The notes under the pieces are model-generated. The model did no database searches. It was given only the letters and a program-made list of their open reading frames with translations, and had not been told where the DNA came from. The translations under genes were made by a program, and so were the position numbers. This document shows, in pieces, positions 46,976 to 62,000 of a stretch of DNA of 64,000 bases (position 1 is its first letter; each line of letters opens with the position of its first letter). The stretch is from Rutidosis leptorrhynchoides. Lineage: Eukaryota > Streptophyta > Magnoliopsida > Asterales > Asteraceae. The stretch is taken from contig NC_092339.1 of NCBI RefSeq assembly GCF_046630445.1, positions 80,251,501-80,315,500 of the forward strand, given 5' to 3'.

Positions 46976-49900
46976 TGAAATGTCCCGTTCTTATTGATTA
47001 AAAACGTTCCATATTAATTGATTTCGTTGCGAGGTTTTGACCTCTATATGAGACGTTTTTCAAAGACTGCATTCAATTTTAAAACAAACCATAACCTTTA
47101 TTTCATCAATAAAGGTTTAAAAAGCTTTACGTAGATTATCAAATAATGATAATCTAAAATATCCTGTTTACACACGACCATTACATAATGGTTTACAATA
47201 CAAATATGTTACAACAAAATAAGTTTCTTGAATGCAGTTTTTACACAATATCATACAAGCATGGACTCCAAATCTCGTCCTTATTTAAGTATGCGACAGC
47301 GGAAGCTCTTAATAATCACCTGAGAATAAACATGCTTAAAACGTCAACAAAAATGTTGGTGAGTTATAGGTTTAACCTATATATATCAAATCATAATAAT
47401 AGACCACAAGATTTCATATTTCAATACACATCCCATACATAGAGATAAAAATCATTCATATGGTGAACACCTGGTAACCGACATTAACAAGATGCATATA
47501 TAAGAATATCCCCATCATTCCGGGACACCCTTCGGATATGATATAAATTTCGAAGTACTAAAGCATCTGGTACTTTGGATGGGGTTTGTTAAGCCCAATA
47601 GATCTATCTTTAGGATTCGCGTCAATTAGGGTGTCTGTTCCCTAATTCTTAGATTACCAGACTTAATAAAAAGGGGCATATTCGATTTCGATAATTCAAC
47701 CATAGAATGTAGTTTCACGTACTTGTGTCTATTTTGTAAATCATTTATAAAACCTGCATGTATTCTCATCCCAAAAATATTAGATTTTAAAAGTGGGACT
47801 ATAACTCACTTTCACAGATTTTTACTTCGTCGAGAAGTAAGACTTGGCCACTGGTTGATTCACGAACCTATAATAATATATACATATATATCAAAGTATG
47901 TTCAAAATATATTTACAACACTTTTAATATATTTTGATGTTTTAAGTTTATTAAGTCAGCTGTCCTCGTTAGTAACCTACAACTAGTTGTCCACAGTTAG
48001 ATGTACAGAAATAAATCGATAAATATTATCTTGAATCAATCCACGACCCAGTGTATACGTATCTCAGTATTGATCACAACTCAAACTATATATATTTTGG
48101 AATCAACCTCAACCCTGTATAGCTAACTCCAACATTCACATATAGAGTGTCTATGGTTGTTCCGAAATATATATAGATGTTTCGACATGATAGGTCGAAA
48201 CATTGTATACGTGTCTATGGTATCTCAAGATTACATAATATACAATACAAGTTGATTAAGTTATGGTTGGAATAGATTTGTTACCAATTTTCACGTAGCT
48301 AAAATGAGAAAAATTATCCAATCTTGTTTTACCCATAACTTCTTCATTTTAAATCCGTTTTGAGTGAATCAAATTGCTATGGTTTCATATTGAACTCTAT
48401 TTTATGAATCTAAACAGAAAAAGTATAGGTTTCTAGTCGGAAAAATAAGTTACAAGTCATTTTTGTAAAGGTAGTCATTTCAGTCGAAAGAACGACGTCT
48501 AGATGACCATTTTAGAAAACATACTTCCACTTTGAGTTTAACCATAATTTTTGGATATAGTTTCATGTTCATAATAAAAATCATCTTCTCAGAATAACAA
48601 CTTTTAAATCAAAGTTTATCATAGTTTTTAATTAACTAACCCAAAACAGCCCGCGGTGTTACTACGACGGCGTAAATTCGATTTTACGGTGTTTTTCGTG
48701 TTTCCAGGTTTTAAATCATTAAGTTAGCATATCATATAGATATATAACATATGTTTAGTTGATTTTAAAAGTCAAGTTAGAAGGATTAACTTTTGTTTGC
48801 GAACAAGTTTAGAATTAACTAAACTATGTTCTAGTGATTACAAGTTTAAACCTTCGAATAAGATAGTTTTATATATATGAATCGAATGATGTTATGAATA
48901 TCATTACTACCTTAAGTTCCTTGGATAAACCTACTGGAAAAGAGAAAAATGGATCTAGCTTCAACGGATCCTTGGATGGCTCGAAGTTCTTGAAGCAGAA
49001 TCATGACACGAAAACAAGTTCAAGTAAGATCATCACTTCAAATAAGATTGTTATAGTTATAGAAATTGAACCAAAGTTTGAATATGATTATTACCTTGTA
49101 TTAGAATGATAACCTACTGTAAGAAACAAAGATTTCTTGAGGTTGGATGATCACCTTACAAGATTGGAAGTGAGCTAGCAAACTTGAAAGTATTCTTGAT
49201 TTTATGTAACTAGAACTTGTAAAATATATGAAGAACACTTAGAACTTGAAGATAGAACTTGAGAGAGATCAATTAGATGAAGAAAATTGAAGAATGAAAG
49301 TGTTTGTAGGTGTTTTTGGTCGTTGGTGTATGGATTAGATATAAAGGATATGTAATTTTGTTTTCATGTAAATAAGTCATGAATGATTACTCATATTTTT
49401 GTAATTTTATGAGATATTTCATGCTAGTTGTCAAATGATGGTTCCCACATGTGTTAGGTGACTCACATGGGCTGCTAAGAGCTGATCATTGGAGTGTATA
49501 TACCAATAGTACATACATCTAAAAGCTGTGTATTGTACGAGTACGAATACGGGTGTATACGAGTAGAATTGTTGATGAAACTGAACGAGGATGTAATTGT
49601 AAGCATTTTTGTTAAGTAGAAGTATTTTGATAAGTGTTTTGAAGTATTTCAAAAGTGTATGAATACATATTAAAACACTACATGTATATACATTTTAACT
49701 GAGTCGTTAAGTCATCGTTAGTCGTTACATATAAATGTTGTTTTGAAACCTTTAGGTTAACGACCTTGTTGAATGTTGTTAACCCATTGTTTATTATAAC
49801 AAATGAGATGTTAAATTATTATATTATCATGATATTATGATATATAATATATCTTAGTATGATGTATATACAGTTAAATGTCGTTACAATGATAATCGTT

Positions 49901-50372
49901 ACATATATGTCTCGTTTCGAAATATGTATTTCATTGTTAATACACTTAATAATATATTTACTTATCATTTAACATAATTAACCAAGTGTATCAATATCTT
50001 AATATGATTCATATGTACCTAGTAAGACGTTTTTATAACGATAATCGTTATATATATCGTTTTCGAGTTTCTTAAATTAATAGTCTCATTTTTATGTATA
50101 TAACTCATTGTTAAAATACCTAATGAGATACATACTTATAATAAAAACATGTTAACTATATATATAACCATATATATGTCATTGTATAGTTTTTACAAGT
50201 TTTAACGTTCGTGAATCACCGGTCAACTTGGGTGGTCAATTGTCTATATGAAACATATTTCAATTAATCAAGTCTTAACAAGTTTGATTGCTTAACATGT
50301 TGGAAACATTTAATCATGTAAATATCAATCTCAATTAATATATATAAACATGGAAAAGTTCGGGTCACTACA
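46976..50372 (-). repeat. Tekay-A LTR (5' LTR of the minus-strand element)
   Basis: At 3,397 bp it is the same length as the other LTR, with about nine substitutions visible by eye and no indel. It is followed by the target copy ccaaa at 50373-50377. Confidence 0.95.
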
Positions 50373-50534
50373 CCAAATAACTACGTACCGACCCGACCTG
50401 CTTACTATCCACCACACTAGCCCGATATGCGACCACCATTTACTCTCTACGACCCCAACCAATCCTATCACTACAACTATAACCAACCGTGGAACCCGAC
50501 CGACGACATGAACTGGAACCCCTATCCAGATTGA

Positions 50535-52636
50535 TACAGTTCCCGTTGGTGATTTTTATCTTTTATTATTTTTATTTACTTATGTTTAAAACATATAATA
50601 TTGTGATACTTTTATGTAATTTTTAACATTTTTTTATTTTGTTACTAATATTTCGTATTTATAATTTGAAAGTGGGATGTTAAGTCCCATTTCAAATTAC
50701 CATGCATGTTATTATTTGTATGTATGTATATTGTCAATTGTACACAACAGGGTAAAACAGCGAACTTTCAAAGACTTGTATTAAATTCAGCAAAAGCTAC
50801 TAATTTTGACGACAAAACGAAAAACAAATGTGATGTAACAACAAGACGGAATGAACAAATGATGTGCACCATTTATCATTCAACAAACAAACGACAATAT
50901 GTTTGAAAACTTTGGTAAAATTTAATCATTTTTATACGCTACTCACCCTCAATAATTTAAATAGCTACTGATTTCTTGCAAATGAGGGCATTGCAAGATC
51001 TTAAGTGTGGAAAGGGGTTAAATTCTTTCGGATTTTTAAAATTTTTGACTTATACACTTGGTTACCATTAAAAATACTAGTAACGCAGTAGTTGTATTAG
51101 AATCTAGTGCTCTCTGGTAATAAAGAACAGCCCTAGTCTTATATACTGACTACCCAATTCTAGTAAAATTTTTCAAAATTTTCAACTAAATGAACTCAAA
51201 ACCATGTTTATACATATTTACGAATGATAAAACTAGGCGTTAACACCGAAATTATTGTTACCTCGTAAATGACATAAATTGAGAAACAACCCAAAATGTT
51301 AGAATTCATTTAAAATGGAATAGAGGAAAATAAAAAGGCAGAGAAAGGAAAATAAAAGCCAAGTGTGGGAAAAATTTACCAAGTTATTTAGAACATATGT
51401 CACATATTTTTGTATAAATAATTGAAGATACTTTTGTTTTGAACAATTTTAATCAGTTTTACCCAGTTTATTGTAATATAAATGGAATTTAAAAGGAAGT
51501 AAAGTCTTCTGAGAAAAAGACACGTGCTTCTTGATTTAGGTTAGGAAGTTGTCGTCCAGACTAGTTGTAGAGTCTACGAAAAATCTTGAAAAGTTTTCTT
51601 GAAAATCAGCTGGAAATCCACAGACCTCAGCATCAAACAGGGTCGCCAAGTGGTCAGACTTATCCTAACCATGAGAGGATCTGTCTCGTACAATGGGGGG
51701 GCACCGTGCAAAATTAGCTTATAAGACTAATGAATCAGATCCCCAGAAAGGATAATATCCTTAAAGATCAAAAATCATCTTTTAAGCCTGATATTACTCA
51801 ATCCTTGAGATTGACTTTTAAAGATTGAGAATTACAAACTCATGGAATTCAATGATATCTAAACTCGAGCTTGAACGAGAAAATATTTTGATCAAATTAC
51901 CAACCGATTTGTTTTCTGAAAACCTTATTTTCAATGCGTTCATTACCATTGAACATAAAATCCTAGGAATTCACCTGGAATTCATTAGGTCACCTGAACC
52001 AAATCGGGTGTCAAACGTAAGAACGATGATTGCATAGCATGGTCAAAGACAGGACGTTGTGCCAGACCGAAAAACTATAGGGTGATCTTTACTATTGCCC
52101 CTACAAAGGATAGTAATTGCATCCGACACGTTATAGACCATAATCAAAAGCATGTCACGGGACATTGCCTCAACAGTTGCTTGTTCAACGCTTTCCTTTA
52201 CAACTGGACAGTAGTTTACCTAAAGGTAATATACAGAGCAAGTATACTGGATGTGTTGCTTTCCTAAAACAAAGTTAGCAAGTGGGTGACACAAAATCGC
52301 AAGTTTTGAGCTAAAATTTTCAAATCTGAAACCCACAAAACCCACAAAAACATTTTGCAAACACCGGTGAAGGGTTATTCCGAAAAACTAATCTAGAGTA
52401 AAAGCTAGATTGAATTTTCAAAAGATCAAATGTTTTCATAAAGATCCAATTTCTTAAAGGATCTAAATTTTTATAGTCATGTGAGACTGTAAACCATAAC
52501 GTTACTATCATTGTTCATACAGCCGTATTAAAATCACTGATGTACAAAGTGTGAAGAATAAAGAAGTGATTCTAGTAAAGTTATATTCAAGTTCTATATT
52601 GCTTGAGGACAAGCAACGCTCAAGTGTGGGAATATT
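50535..52636 (+). other. Athila 3' non-coding region
   Basis: No gene is present. It includes a hairpin with arms of about 16 nt (50663-50697) just after the env-position stop. It also has AAGTGTGG-type purine tracts at 51003 and 51361, and the terminal tract at 52622-52632 directly before the 3' LTR. Confidence 0.6.
52622..52636 (+). other. Athila polypurine-like tract
   Basis: AAGTGTGGGAATATT abuts the 3' LTR start TGATAATGC. The preceding GCTTGAGGACAAGCAA is a familiar sequence before Athila 3' LTRs. Confidence 0.8.
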
Positions 52637-54729
<2,093 letters not shown>

Positions 54730-54734
54730 AACAT

Positions 54735-54933
54735 AAAAAGCGCATGTATTCTCAGTCCCAAAAATAGTTAAAGTAAAAAGAGAGCTATAACTCACAGTGA
54801 ATGATGCTGTAAAAGTCGATATGAAAAGTATGCAAGTAGTAAGTCGGTCCGAAAGGTCCTCAACCTAAGTCAAAGGTTACTAGGTCAGTAAATTGTCCCC
54901 AAAAGTTTAAAAGTGAATAAATTAAGTTTAAGT

Positions 54934-54971
<38 letters not shown>

Positions 54972-56885
54972 TCGTAAAAGATAAAGTAAGTTTTCAACAA
55001 GAATAGAGATCGAAACAAAGGGCTGACTTCGGACAGCTGCTACGACCTCTATACAAACTGAAATGATGCGCGTCTAGTGGTGGAGGCTCCCTTTGTGAGT
55101 CCTCTTACCGCTGTCCAATTTTCAGATCCTAACTCGATGTCGTTTGACCGTGGCGATGGTTCAAGCGCGAGTAGGTCAGAAATTTCAGCACGTCGTTACG
55201 AAGGCGTAGTGATTTTCGGAAGGCTATAAATCCCAAATCATATATCAGATTTAGGCGAGTCTTAAATGAAAAGTCATCTACTCAAATTGAAATATCTAAA
55301 AATCAACTTTCCAGAAGTCCCAGGAGTATGATCAGACCCTGAAAAATAAAAAATAAGTGCTCCGGTGGGTTTCTTGGTGTTTGATGTTCATCACGGTTCT
55401 CATCCTTGATGCGTATAAGCCTCAAGTGTACAACTCTTTGATATTTTAGCATCATTATGACCAATTTTTAACCATCAACACACAAATAAAAGTAAAAGCT
55501 AACTTTCTATAAGTTTTGAACATCAAAGTTGTCTCTTTATTGTATAAACACAATAAAGCTTCAACCTTTGTCCTTTTGACACAAGTTTATGCATCTTCAT
55601 TATATGAGATGATGAAGACTTGATTTTTATCACCATAAAATTCATAAAAAGGTTCCAAGTAAGTGAGATCGACAATAATAACTTAGATCTCAAGTGTTAA
55701 GAAACCCTAAGCTAGAAAGCTTGAATTTTTACAAGATTAGTGAGACCATAAGCTAGAAAGCTAAGATCTAGTAAAAGTAATGAGAACATAAACTTAAAAA
55801 GCTTAGATCTAAACAAAATAATGAAACCCTAACCTAGAAAGCTTGGATCTTTAATGTTCTTGAAGATCCTTAAAGCAAAAAGCTAGATCTACACGTTACA
55901 TGAAGATCATAAACATAAGTTTTGATCTTTTAACAAAATAAAGTGATCTTAAGCTTTAAAACTTAGATCCAATAAAGTAATGAAGATTCAAAGCTAAAAA
56001 GCTTAAATATTTCATGTTCTTGAAGATTTTAAATCAGAATCTACAAGAAGTAACAAGATCAAAAAGCTAAAAAGTTTGATCCTTTGATGATGATGATGAT
56101 GTCGTGATTCAAGAAAGAAAAAGAAGAAGAAGAAAATTTAAAACTTACAATTTTAGTGTGAGAAAGACTAGAGAGAAGATTAGAGAACAAGTGTGTGTAA
56201 AATGAGAATGAGATCAAGTGTAAAATCGGAGAAATAGGCTTGATATTTATAGTGGTGGTGGGGGCTTGAGGCCGTTGGACATGGGAGGGGACAAGGGGAC
56301 AAATTTTTGCTTTTTGCATGGTGGTGGTCTAAAGGTGGTGCTTATTGTTAGGATCCCATGCAACATGTGTAGTAATGGTTAACAAAAATGCTAGTATGTT
56401 GGCTCATATTAATGGGTTTTTGTCCTACATCTTAATGGATCATAAATCCATTAAAGTTGGGCTAATTTAATGGTCCATTAACTAGAGTAGGGTGGGTCTA
56501 AGTCCATTAAGGTAAAAAGTCCATTAAGACTAACTAGCGTGCATTAGTAAAACACTAAGCATAATTAAGCAACCAATAACCAAGTAATTGTCATTAGAAA
56601 ATAACAATTAGTATTACGTAATCATAATATTCCAATTATGACAAAAGTTAAATGTGTACAAAGTACGTAGCTCATTTTAAACGATAAGTGACACTAACGG
56701 TCGTAAAAGCATTCGAGGATCAAGTTAAGTGATTACGCACTTAATAACACGTTGTAAGATATTAACGAAAATAATTAATCATGAATAAAGATCCCAGAGC
56801 ATAAACTAGCTCAGTACGCATGTATACGTAGATTCGTGAAAGTATAGAGCACAAAAATATAAGTCGAAAAAGTCGGGTCGTTACA
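54735..56885 (-). repeat. Tekay-B left LTR, second segment
   Basis: The LTR resumes after the Athila target copy aacat (54730-54734) and ends at TTACA 56885. A minus-strand TATAAATA lies at 56251-56244, followed by leader-like sequence, so the promoter reads leftward. An (ATC)n tract is at 54934-54971. About 240 bp here, including that tract, are missing from the second LTR near 63,165. Confidence 0.9.
55680..56060 (+). repeat. Degenerate tandem array of AAGCTNGGATCT-type units
   Basis: About seven units of 45-60 bp each contain AGCTAGAAAGCTT or AAAAAGCTTAGATCT and AATGAAACCC or AATGAGACC. The array recurs in the second LTR from about 63,800. Confidence 0.75.
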
Positions 56886-57235
56886 TTACCCACCTGTTAA
56901 AGAAAATTTCGTCCCGAATTTTTGAGGAGTGACCAACAAAGGTACTTAATTTGAAGAAGAAGGAGCGTATCAAAGTTTCGAGAGACTCGTGGGCTCAGAA
57001 GTGAGCTATTTACCTTGAAAGGTACTTGGGCGTATAAAAGTAGGTATATGCCATTAATTAAGTCTTTTGACCTTAAGATCAACAAATTGATTTCGTTTCT
57101 TGTTAACATGAATATGTCATCTGAATATATACCCACAAAAGGAAAGATGATGTTTTTAGCCTTACAGGCATCTTCAGTAAGCTGGATGCATGAAATGCAT
57201 CATGGATGTTACCAACTCATCTAAAACATTGAGCG
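56886..57235 (-). pseudogene. Tekay-B pol 3' end, heavily decayed
   Basis: ATTACCCACCTGTTAAAG with TTTCGTCCCGAA matches the sequence next to the Tekay-A LTR at 40,527-40,560. Scattered words (TAAGTCTTTTGACCT at about 57058) match the chromodomain-like end of Tekay-A pol. No open frame remains. Confidence 0.6.
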
Positions 57236-59930
57236 CTTATATCGCAATACAAAGATGACAGGTAGAATGGAAAACATGGTGATCACAACCATGTGATTTG
57301 ATGTCTGGATAGTGTCAGCCACGGATTTTACTAACCCTTTAATTTCGGAAGGAGACCATAGGAATAAAGAACCCGATATTTAAGAAACGTTTGATTTGAA
57401 TAAATGAGTTGAAATTTTAGCTGGAAGTGACTAATCGGACTTATATGCAATGCAAACCATAATTATTTATAGTGTCTTCAGGACGGTCTGAACGAACAAT
57501 GAAGGATATCACCCAGTTTAACATACTGTATGTGAACTTATCCTTGGATGAAATGAAAGCACAGTTCCATAATATACCTGTTAGCCTTCGGTTACATGCT
57601 GAAGTTAGGGTTAACATCGACTAGAATAACATATAGTCGCAACCAACGAAGGAAGAAATATATAGAGTAACCACCCCTGTGTCATAGATGTTTTAAGCAG
57701 TCCCTTCTAAGAGGATAACAAGATTCATAGATTTTTAAAGTATTTTACATTACATTTCCGAAAGAAAATCGCACGAAAGGTGTCATCTTTGAACGAGAGT
57801 GAACTCTTCGTATAACGAGCGAGTTGATCTGAATTTATCCTTATACTTAAGGGGATGCACGGATGAGAAGATACGTGAACCCTTGGTCATAAAGAATGAT
57901 TTACTCCAAGTGAAAAGAATCTCAAAAATGATTTTTTTGTACCTCAACATATTGATTCATAGAGATGAAGTTTACGAGGGTGTTGCGATTAGCCGTGAAA
58001 TATTGAGAGTAGAAACCCACCTAGTGCCTTTCCTACAATGGGGTGACCACTGAGTGTACCTCAGAAAACTGATTTATCGGACCGCGTCTTTGCCATGTCT
58101 AACCTTGAAAAGAACATTTTATGAGCGCAAAGACTTCCTAACAAATTTTATAAAACTGCCATCCAAAGTGGCTCAAGAGTTCTTAACAAAGATCTTTATG
58201 GTAAGCTTCATCCCTAAACGGAGGATGAGAAGAAGTGTGATCCATACATGGTGTAGACTAATACGAAAACCTTTAATAAAATCAACCAAGGAAGTTTTGA
58301 AAACTCTTTAAACGTTTGATGTGACAACATAAATGGAACGAAGTTCTTAGTAAATTTAGAAGTATGTACAACATGTACCATTTTGCACAAAACTATTCGA
58401 CTTAAGTTAAATAACTCAATAAAGGAGCGATTTTTAAATAATTTGAGGGTATAACTTAGTATGTACTAGCCAAAATAAGTAAAGGTAAATTTATTAACTT
58501 AATCATATACATACATGTATGATTTTATAAATCGCATAAGTGACAAAAAAAATTTATTACTTTCATTTGTCCATAAATCTCGTGAGGACCGTGTAAAAAT
58601 TTTGATAAACATAGTTTTTTTCGTATTTCAGAGGTTACGAGTTGAAAAAGATCGAGTGAAAAATCCTTGAATCATCGGGTGACATGTTACTAGGTAATGA
58701 AAACTAATGAATTAAATGTAGTTTTGATAATTATCAGGACATAAGTCTTTGGGCCAAAAATGTTCACGTGCGAAGCCGTTGCTAAAAAAAAGTGAGGTAT
58801 GAAGGATAGAGCATGATGATGAGAAGTTAATCGCTTCTTGACTTTGCATAATGCCAAACAGGTTATGACTAATATTAAAGTCGGAATACTGATGGTGTTA
58901 ATATCACTAAATGAGAATCTCTTGGAATAAGTCAGGACTTAGAGTTATGTAAGAAAGAGCATCGCTTCAACAGTTGTGGAAAATAAGATCCCTGGGGTAA
59001 CGCAATAATTTTGAATGGTTTAAGTGTTAGTGGATGCCCGAAGGCTCTGCATGACGTGGCAGTAAGTGCCTTTATCACAGACACACACATGAATCTCTCG
59101 ATTTCGACGGTTGTAAAGTCTTCATGATGACTTGGATACGAATAACACGAAAAATTTTATATAACACGCAACGAAAATTTTATAGAGATCGTTTAAGGTG
59201 ACAATGTAAGAAAAGAAACAAAGTTCTTAGTAAACTAGAGTTATGTACAACATGTACTATTCTAAGTAAAATATCTTTTGAATAAAAGAATTGATTTGTA
59301 AAAGTGAAAGTAAAATTTTATATTTACTAGTAAAAATTAAGTAATTATTTACTTTTTTATATATAACATATACGGTTTCTAAAATTTGTACGAATGACAT
59401 TAAAATAAATTTATTTTTATAAAACTTTGAGAGGATCGCACAGTAAAATAGTGTGTGTACAATTTTGGCAAACAAAATTTTCATATTTCGGAGGTTACAA
59501 GTTGGAAAAAGATTAGTGAGGATAGAGTAAAAGATTTTTGAAAATTTCGGGTGATATTTGAGCAACAATGTCATGAGGTAATGAAAACTATTGATTTTAA
59601 ATGTGGTTGATGACTATTAGTAGGGCATAAGTCCTACGACCAAAAATGCTTAAGTGTGAAGCTTTTGCTTATAAGTGAGATACGAATGGGGGAGTATGAG
59701 GATTGAGAATTGACCACCCATTGATTTTGGAAAATTTCGAACTGGTATGAATAATATCGAAGTAAGAAGGATGATGGTGTGATTATCATCAAATAAGAAA
59801 TCTCTGGAAATAAGTAAGGATTTAGAGTCGCGTAAGAATGAGTTTCTAATAAGATTCTTAGGTAGTCTTTAATATAGAATTTGAATCGCTGAAGTGACGG
59901 GATACAATTTCCTTTATGTATCATTGTGCA
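57236..59930. other. Tekay-B internal DNA of unclear origin with a tandem duplication
   Basis: About 58,320-59,190 and 59,197-59,930 are diverged copies of each other, with a period near 877 bp. A plus-strand frame at 57799-58311 is open for 171 codons apart from one TGA (58051) and resembles nothing I know. The expected integrase sequence is not recognisable here. Confidence 0.5.
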
Positions 59931-60420
59931 AGTTTGTCCATTGTATCGGTTTCTTTCCTGGCTAGAAAGTGAGCAGTTTTGGTGAGATGGTCAGCAATAA
60001 CCCAGATAGTATCATAACCGCCTACCGTTTTCGGTAGTTTCGTGATGAAATCCATTGTTATTCCTTTCCATTTCCATTGTAGGATTTCGGGTTGTTGAAG
60101 TAACCCAGACGGCTTCTGATGTTCGGCTTTGACCTTGGAACAAGTCAGACACTTCCCAACATAAGTAGCAATGCCCTTTTCTCATGACCTCTTGTGCCTT
60201 CATGCAACTAATAAGGTTCAGCTTCGGGCTATTCCTCTTCCCGTAAACTATTAATGGCTCACCATTCTCGTGAGGTATACGAATAATCTTCTCACTATAA
60301 ATAACCTTGGTTTTCATCCTTGAAAGCAAGTCCGTTCCAACTATTTCATCAAAGCTTCCTAACTTAATGAGTATTAGGTTAATCCTAAAGTCCATTCCAA
60401 TTCTTACATCAAGCTTCCCA
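59931..60420 (-). pseudogene. Tekay-B pol remnant: integrase core fused to protease, RT deleted
   Basis: On the minus strand, protease-flank sequence (LILIKLGSFDEIVGTDLL, about 60395-60180) runs straight into integrase sequence (the finger end, then WKWK, TMDFITK and [11 protein letters not shown] in shifted frames, about 60165-59931). The whole RT and RNase H are missing. Tekay-A shows the intact order with about 1.6 kb between these points. Confidence 0.8.
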
Positions 60421-62000
60421 AATTGATGGGTGTTAGGTTAATCCTAAGGTTCATTCCAACCAAATCCTATTATACTACCGTGAAAAATTCTATCAATCTT
60501 CTCAAATAACATCTGCTTGTGCGTAGGTAATTAATCTTTTCCAACTATTACTTTAAAACTTCCAAGTTTTGTTGACATGAGGTCATTTCCAAATGATTCA
60601 CCTGTTAATTTTAAGGTACTACCTTAAATTATTCCTCTATCTCTGCCAGCTTACCATTAGCTTGTCCTATAGAATACTTAACTCTCATGGTTGTTAATGG
60701 CTTATTAATCATAACACTAGGGTCCTTAGATATAAGGTTTCTATCACTCTAGTATTAAACAACTTCGAGACAATAAAACGTTGTGACGAAACGTACCCTA
60801 ACTATAATCAGGATCCATGCGAGTCTCCAAAGCTGAGATAATGATTGCTCTATCGCGAGTAAGTCCAAAGTTTTTCCTATTTGAGAACTTTTTCGTTAAG
60901 TGTCCAGGGTGTCTATATCTATAACAAATTTTCGGGTTATCAATTCTGCAATTAAGGCCCTTCTTGTATGGTATCTGGGCTATGTGGTTATTCTTTCCCT
61001 ACCTCTAATAGACCATAATGCGTATACTCAAGTTGTTCCTACCAAAATTTTCTTTGAATCACTTCATATTCCTTACGTAGTAACATTGGAACTTCTGCAT
61101 GATTTACTTCAATATAATCACGCTGGTCTGGCATCATTATATTGTACTAAATCGTACGTTCATTCCAATATCACTCCATATGGTCAATGTAACGTGATCA
61201 CTTCAAGTTCTACTCAATTTCATCTAACGGTGCTTTATCTATGCTATCTCAAAACAAAATCTACATAATTAATCTCACGGTTTCTAGGTGTGGGTGCGTA
61301 GGTTCCGTAGGTCATGCATAAATGCCTAAATGTCCCAAAATTTTCTTCAAAATGTTCGGGTTCGGGTAATGTCGTTAGGTTCCTTTCTATAAATTCAATC
61401 TGGGTCTTGTGTCGAGTTGTACGTGTAGCAAGTAGTAATACGATATGTCTTGAGGCGACTCCCAAGTCTTTGGGTATGGCTGAGCATCAGTAGGAGACAC
61501 TCTGACCTTGTGAAAGGAGATGTCTTCCCGACTTCTCCAATACCTAAGAGTGTTAGGGACCTAAGTCCAGAAGTGTCGTTAGATCGTCGAGCAGTGGTGA
61601 AGGATGAAAGATATAAGTGACGTTCATGAAAGCGTACAGGATAGGGTCAACTTGCGGAAACTGAACAACCTTTTAATGTTCATACGTTGTACATGGCTAA
61701 TTAGGGTGAGCTCGGGGGGTGGGGCGAGGTGCGGTTACTCCAACAAATCCTCACATATCTCCTCCTCCGAGGATCAACTTTAGTGGGCGTGTAGTCCGAG
61801 GGGTACTCTTCCTAGATTGCATGAAGTAATGTTTCGATCTCTGGAACGGTGGAACGGTAGTAACAGGTGGATTACAATACTAGTCCTTAGGATTAGACGA
61901 GTGGGAAGAGGGTTCAGAAAAACATCTGAACTAGGAAAGATAAATTCTCTAAGTTGGTACAGCAAATAGCAGACATGTAGCAAGAACGTAATCAGGCAAA
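60421..62000 (-). pseudogene. Tekay-B gag and protease start, decayed
   Basis: A zinc-knuckle remnant (CYRYRHPGHLT) lies at about 60935-60900, and protease-start-like sequence (DPDYS, GTFR) at about 60815-60780. A direct duplication of about 64 bp is at 60,340-60,455. Gag proper is too eroded to outline. Confidence 0.6.

Larger units (their letters stand above)
37130..50372 (-). mobile_element. Tekay-A: young Tekay-like chromovirus with two extra ORFs
   Basis: The element is 13,243 bp, with two LTRs of exactly 3,397 bp, TG...CA ends and the 5-bp duplication ccaaa. Minus-strand order: LTR, tRNA-Met primer site, acidic ORF, F-box ORF, gag-protease-RT, broken RNase H, integrase, chromodomain-like tail, polypurine-like tract, LTR. 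By eye the LTRs differ at about nine sites (about 0.3 %), so insertion is very recent. Domain order (integrase after RT and a C-terminal chromodomain-like segment) places it among chromoviruses, most like Tekay. Confidence 0.95.
35095..50534 (+). pseudogene. Env-position ORF of the Athila element, probably spliced and now disrupted
   Basis: Exon 1 would be ATG 35095 to 35124. A GT...AG intron (35125 GTAAAG to TTTTGCAG 35761) then joins it in frame to the long frame opening at 35762. That frame has no ATG of its own before 35831. It runs to about 36480, shifts frame, continues to an in-frame TGA at 37062, and is split at codon level by Tekay-A at 37129. It resumes at 50378, has a TAG, and ends at TGA 50532. 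The protein starts with an RS/Pro/Gln-rich segment, has a long central helical-looking domain (FLRFLLGRRMYMMSMLDMARA), then an acidic patch and a Tyr/Pro/Asn-rich tail. The position fits the Athila env-like ORF. I see no obvious signal peptide or membrane anchor, so a true envelope role is not supported here. Confidence 0.7.

Noticed and set aside
54934-54971. (ATC)n tract as a His- or Ser-coding region
   Set aside because: It sits in a non-coding LTR and is absent from the other LTR copy.
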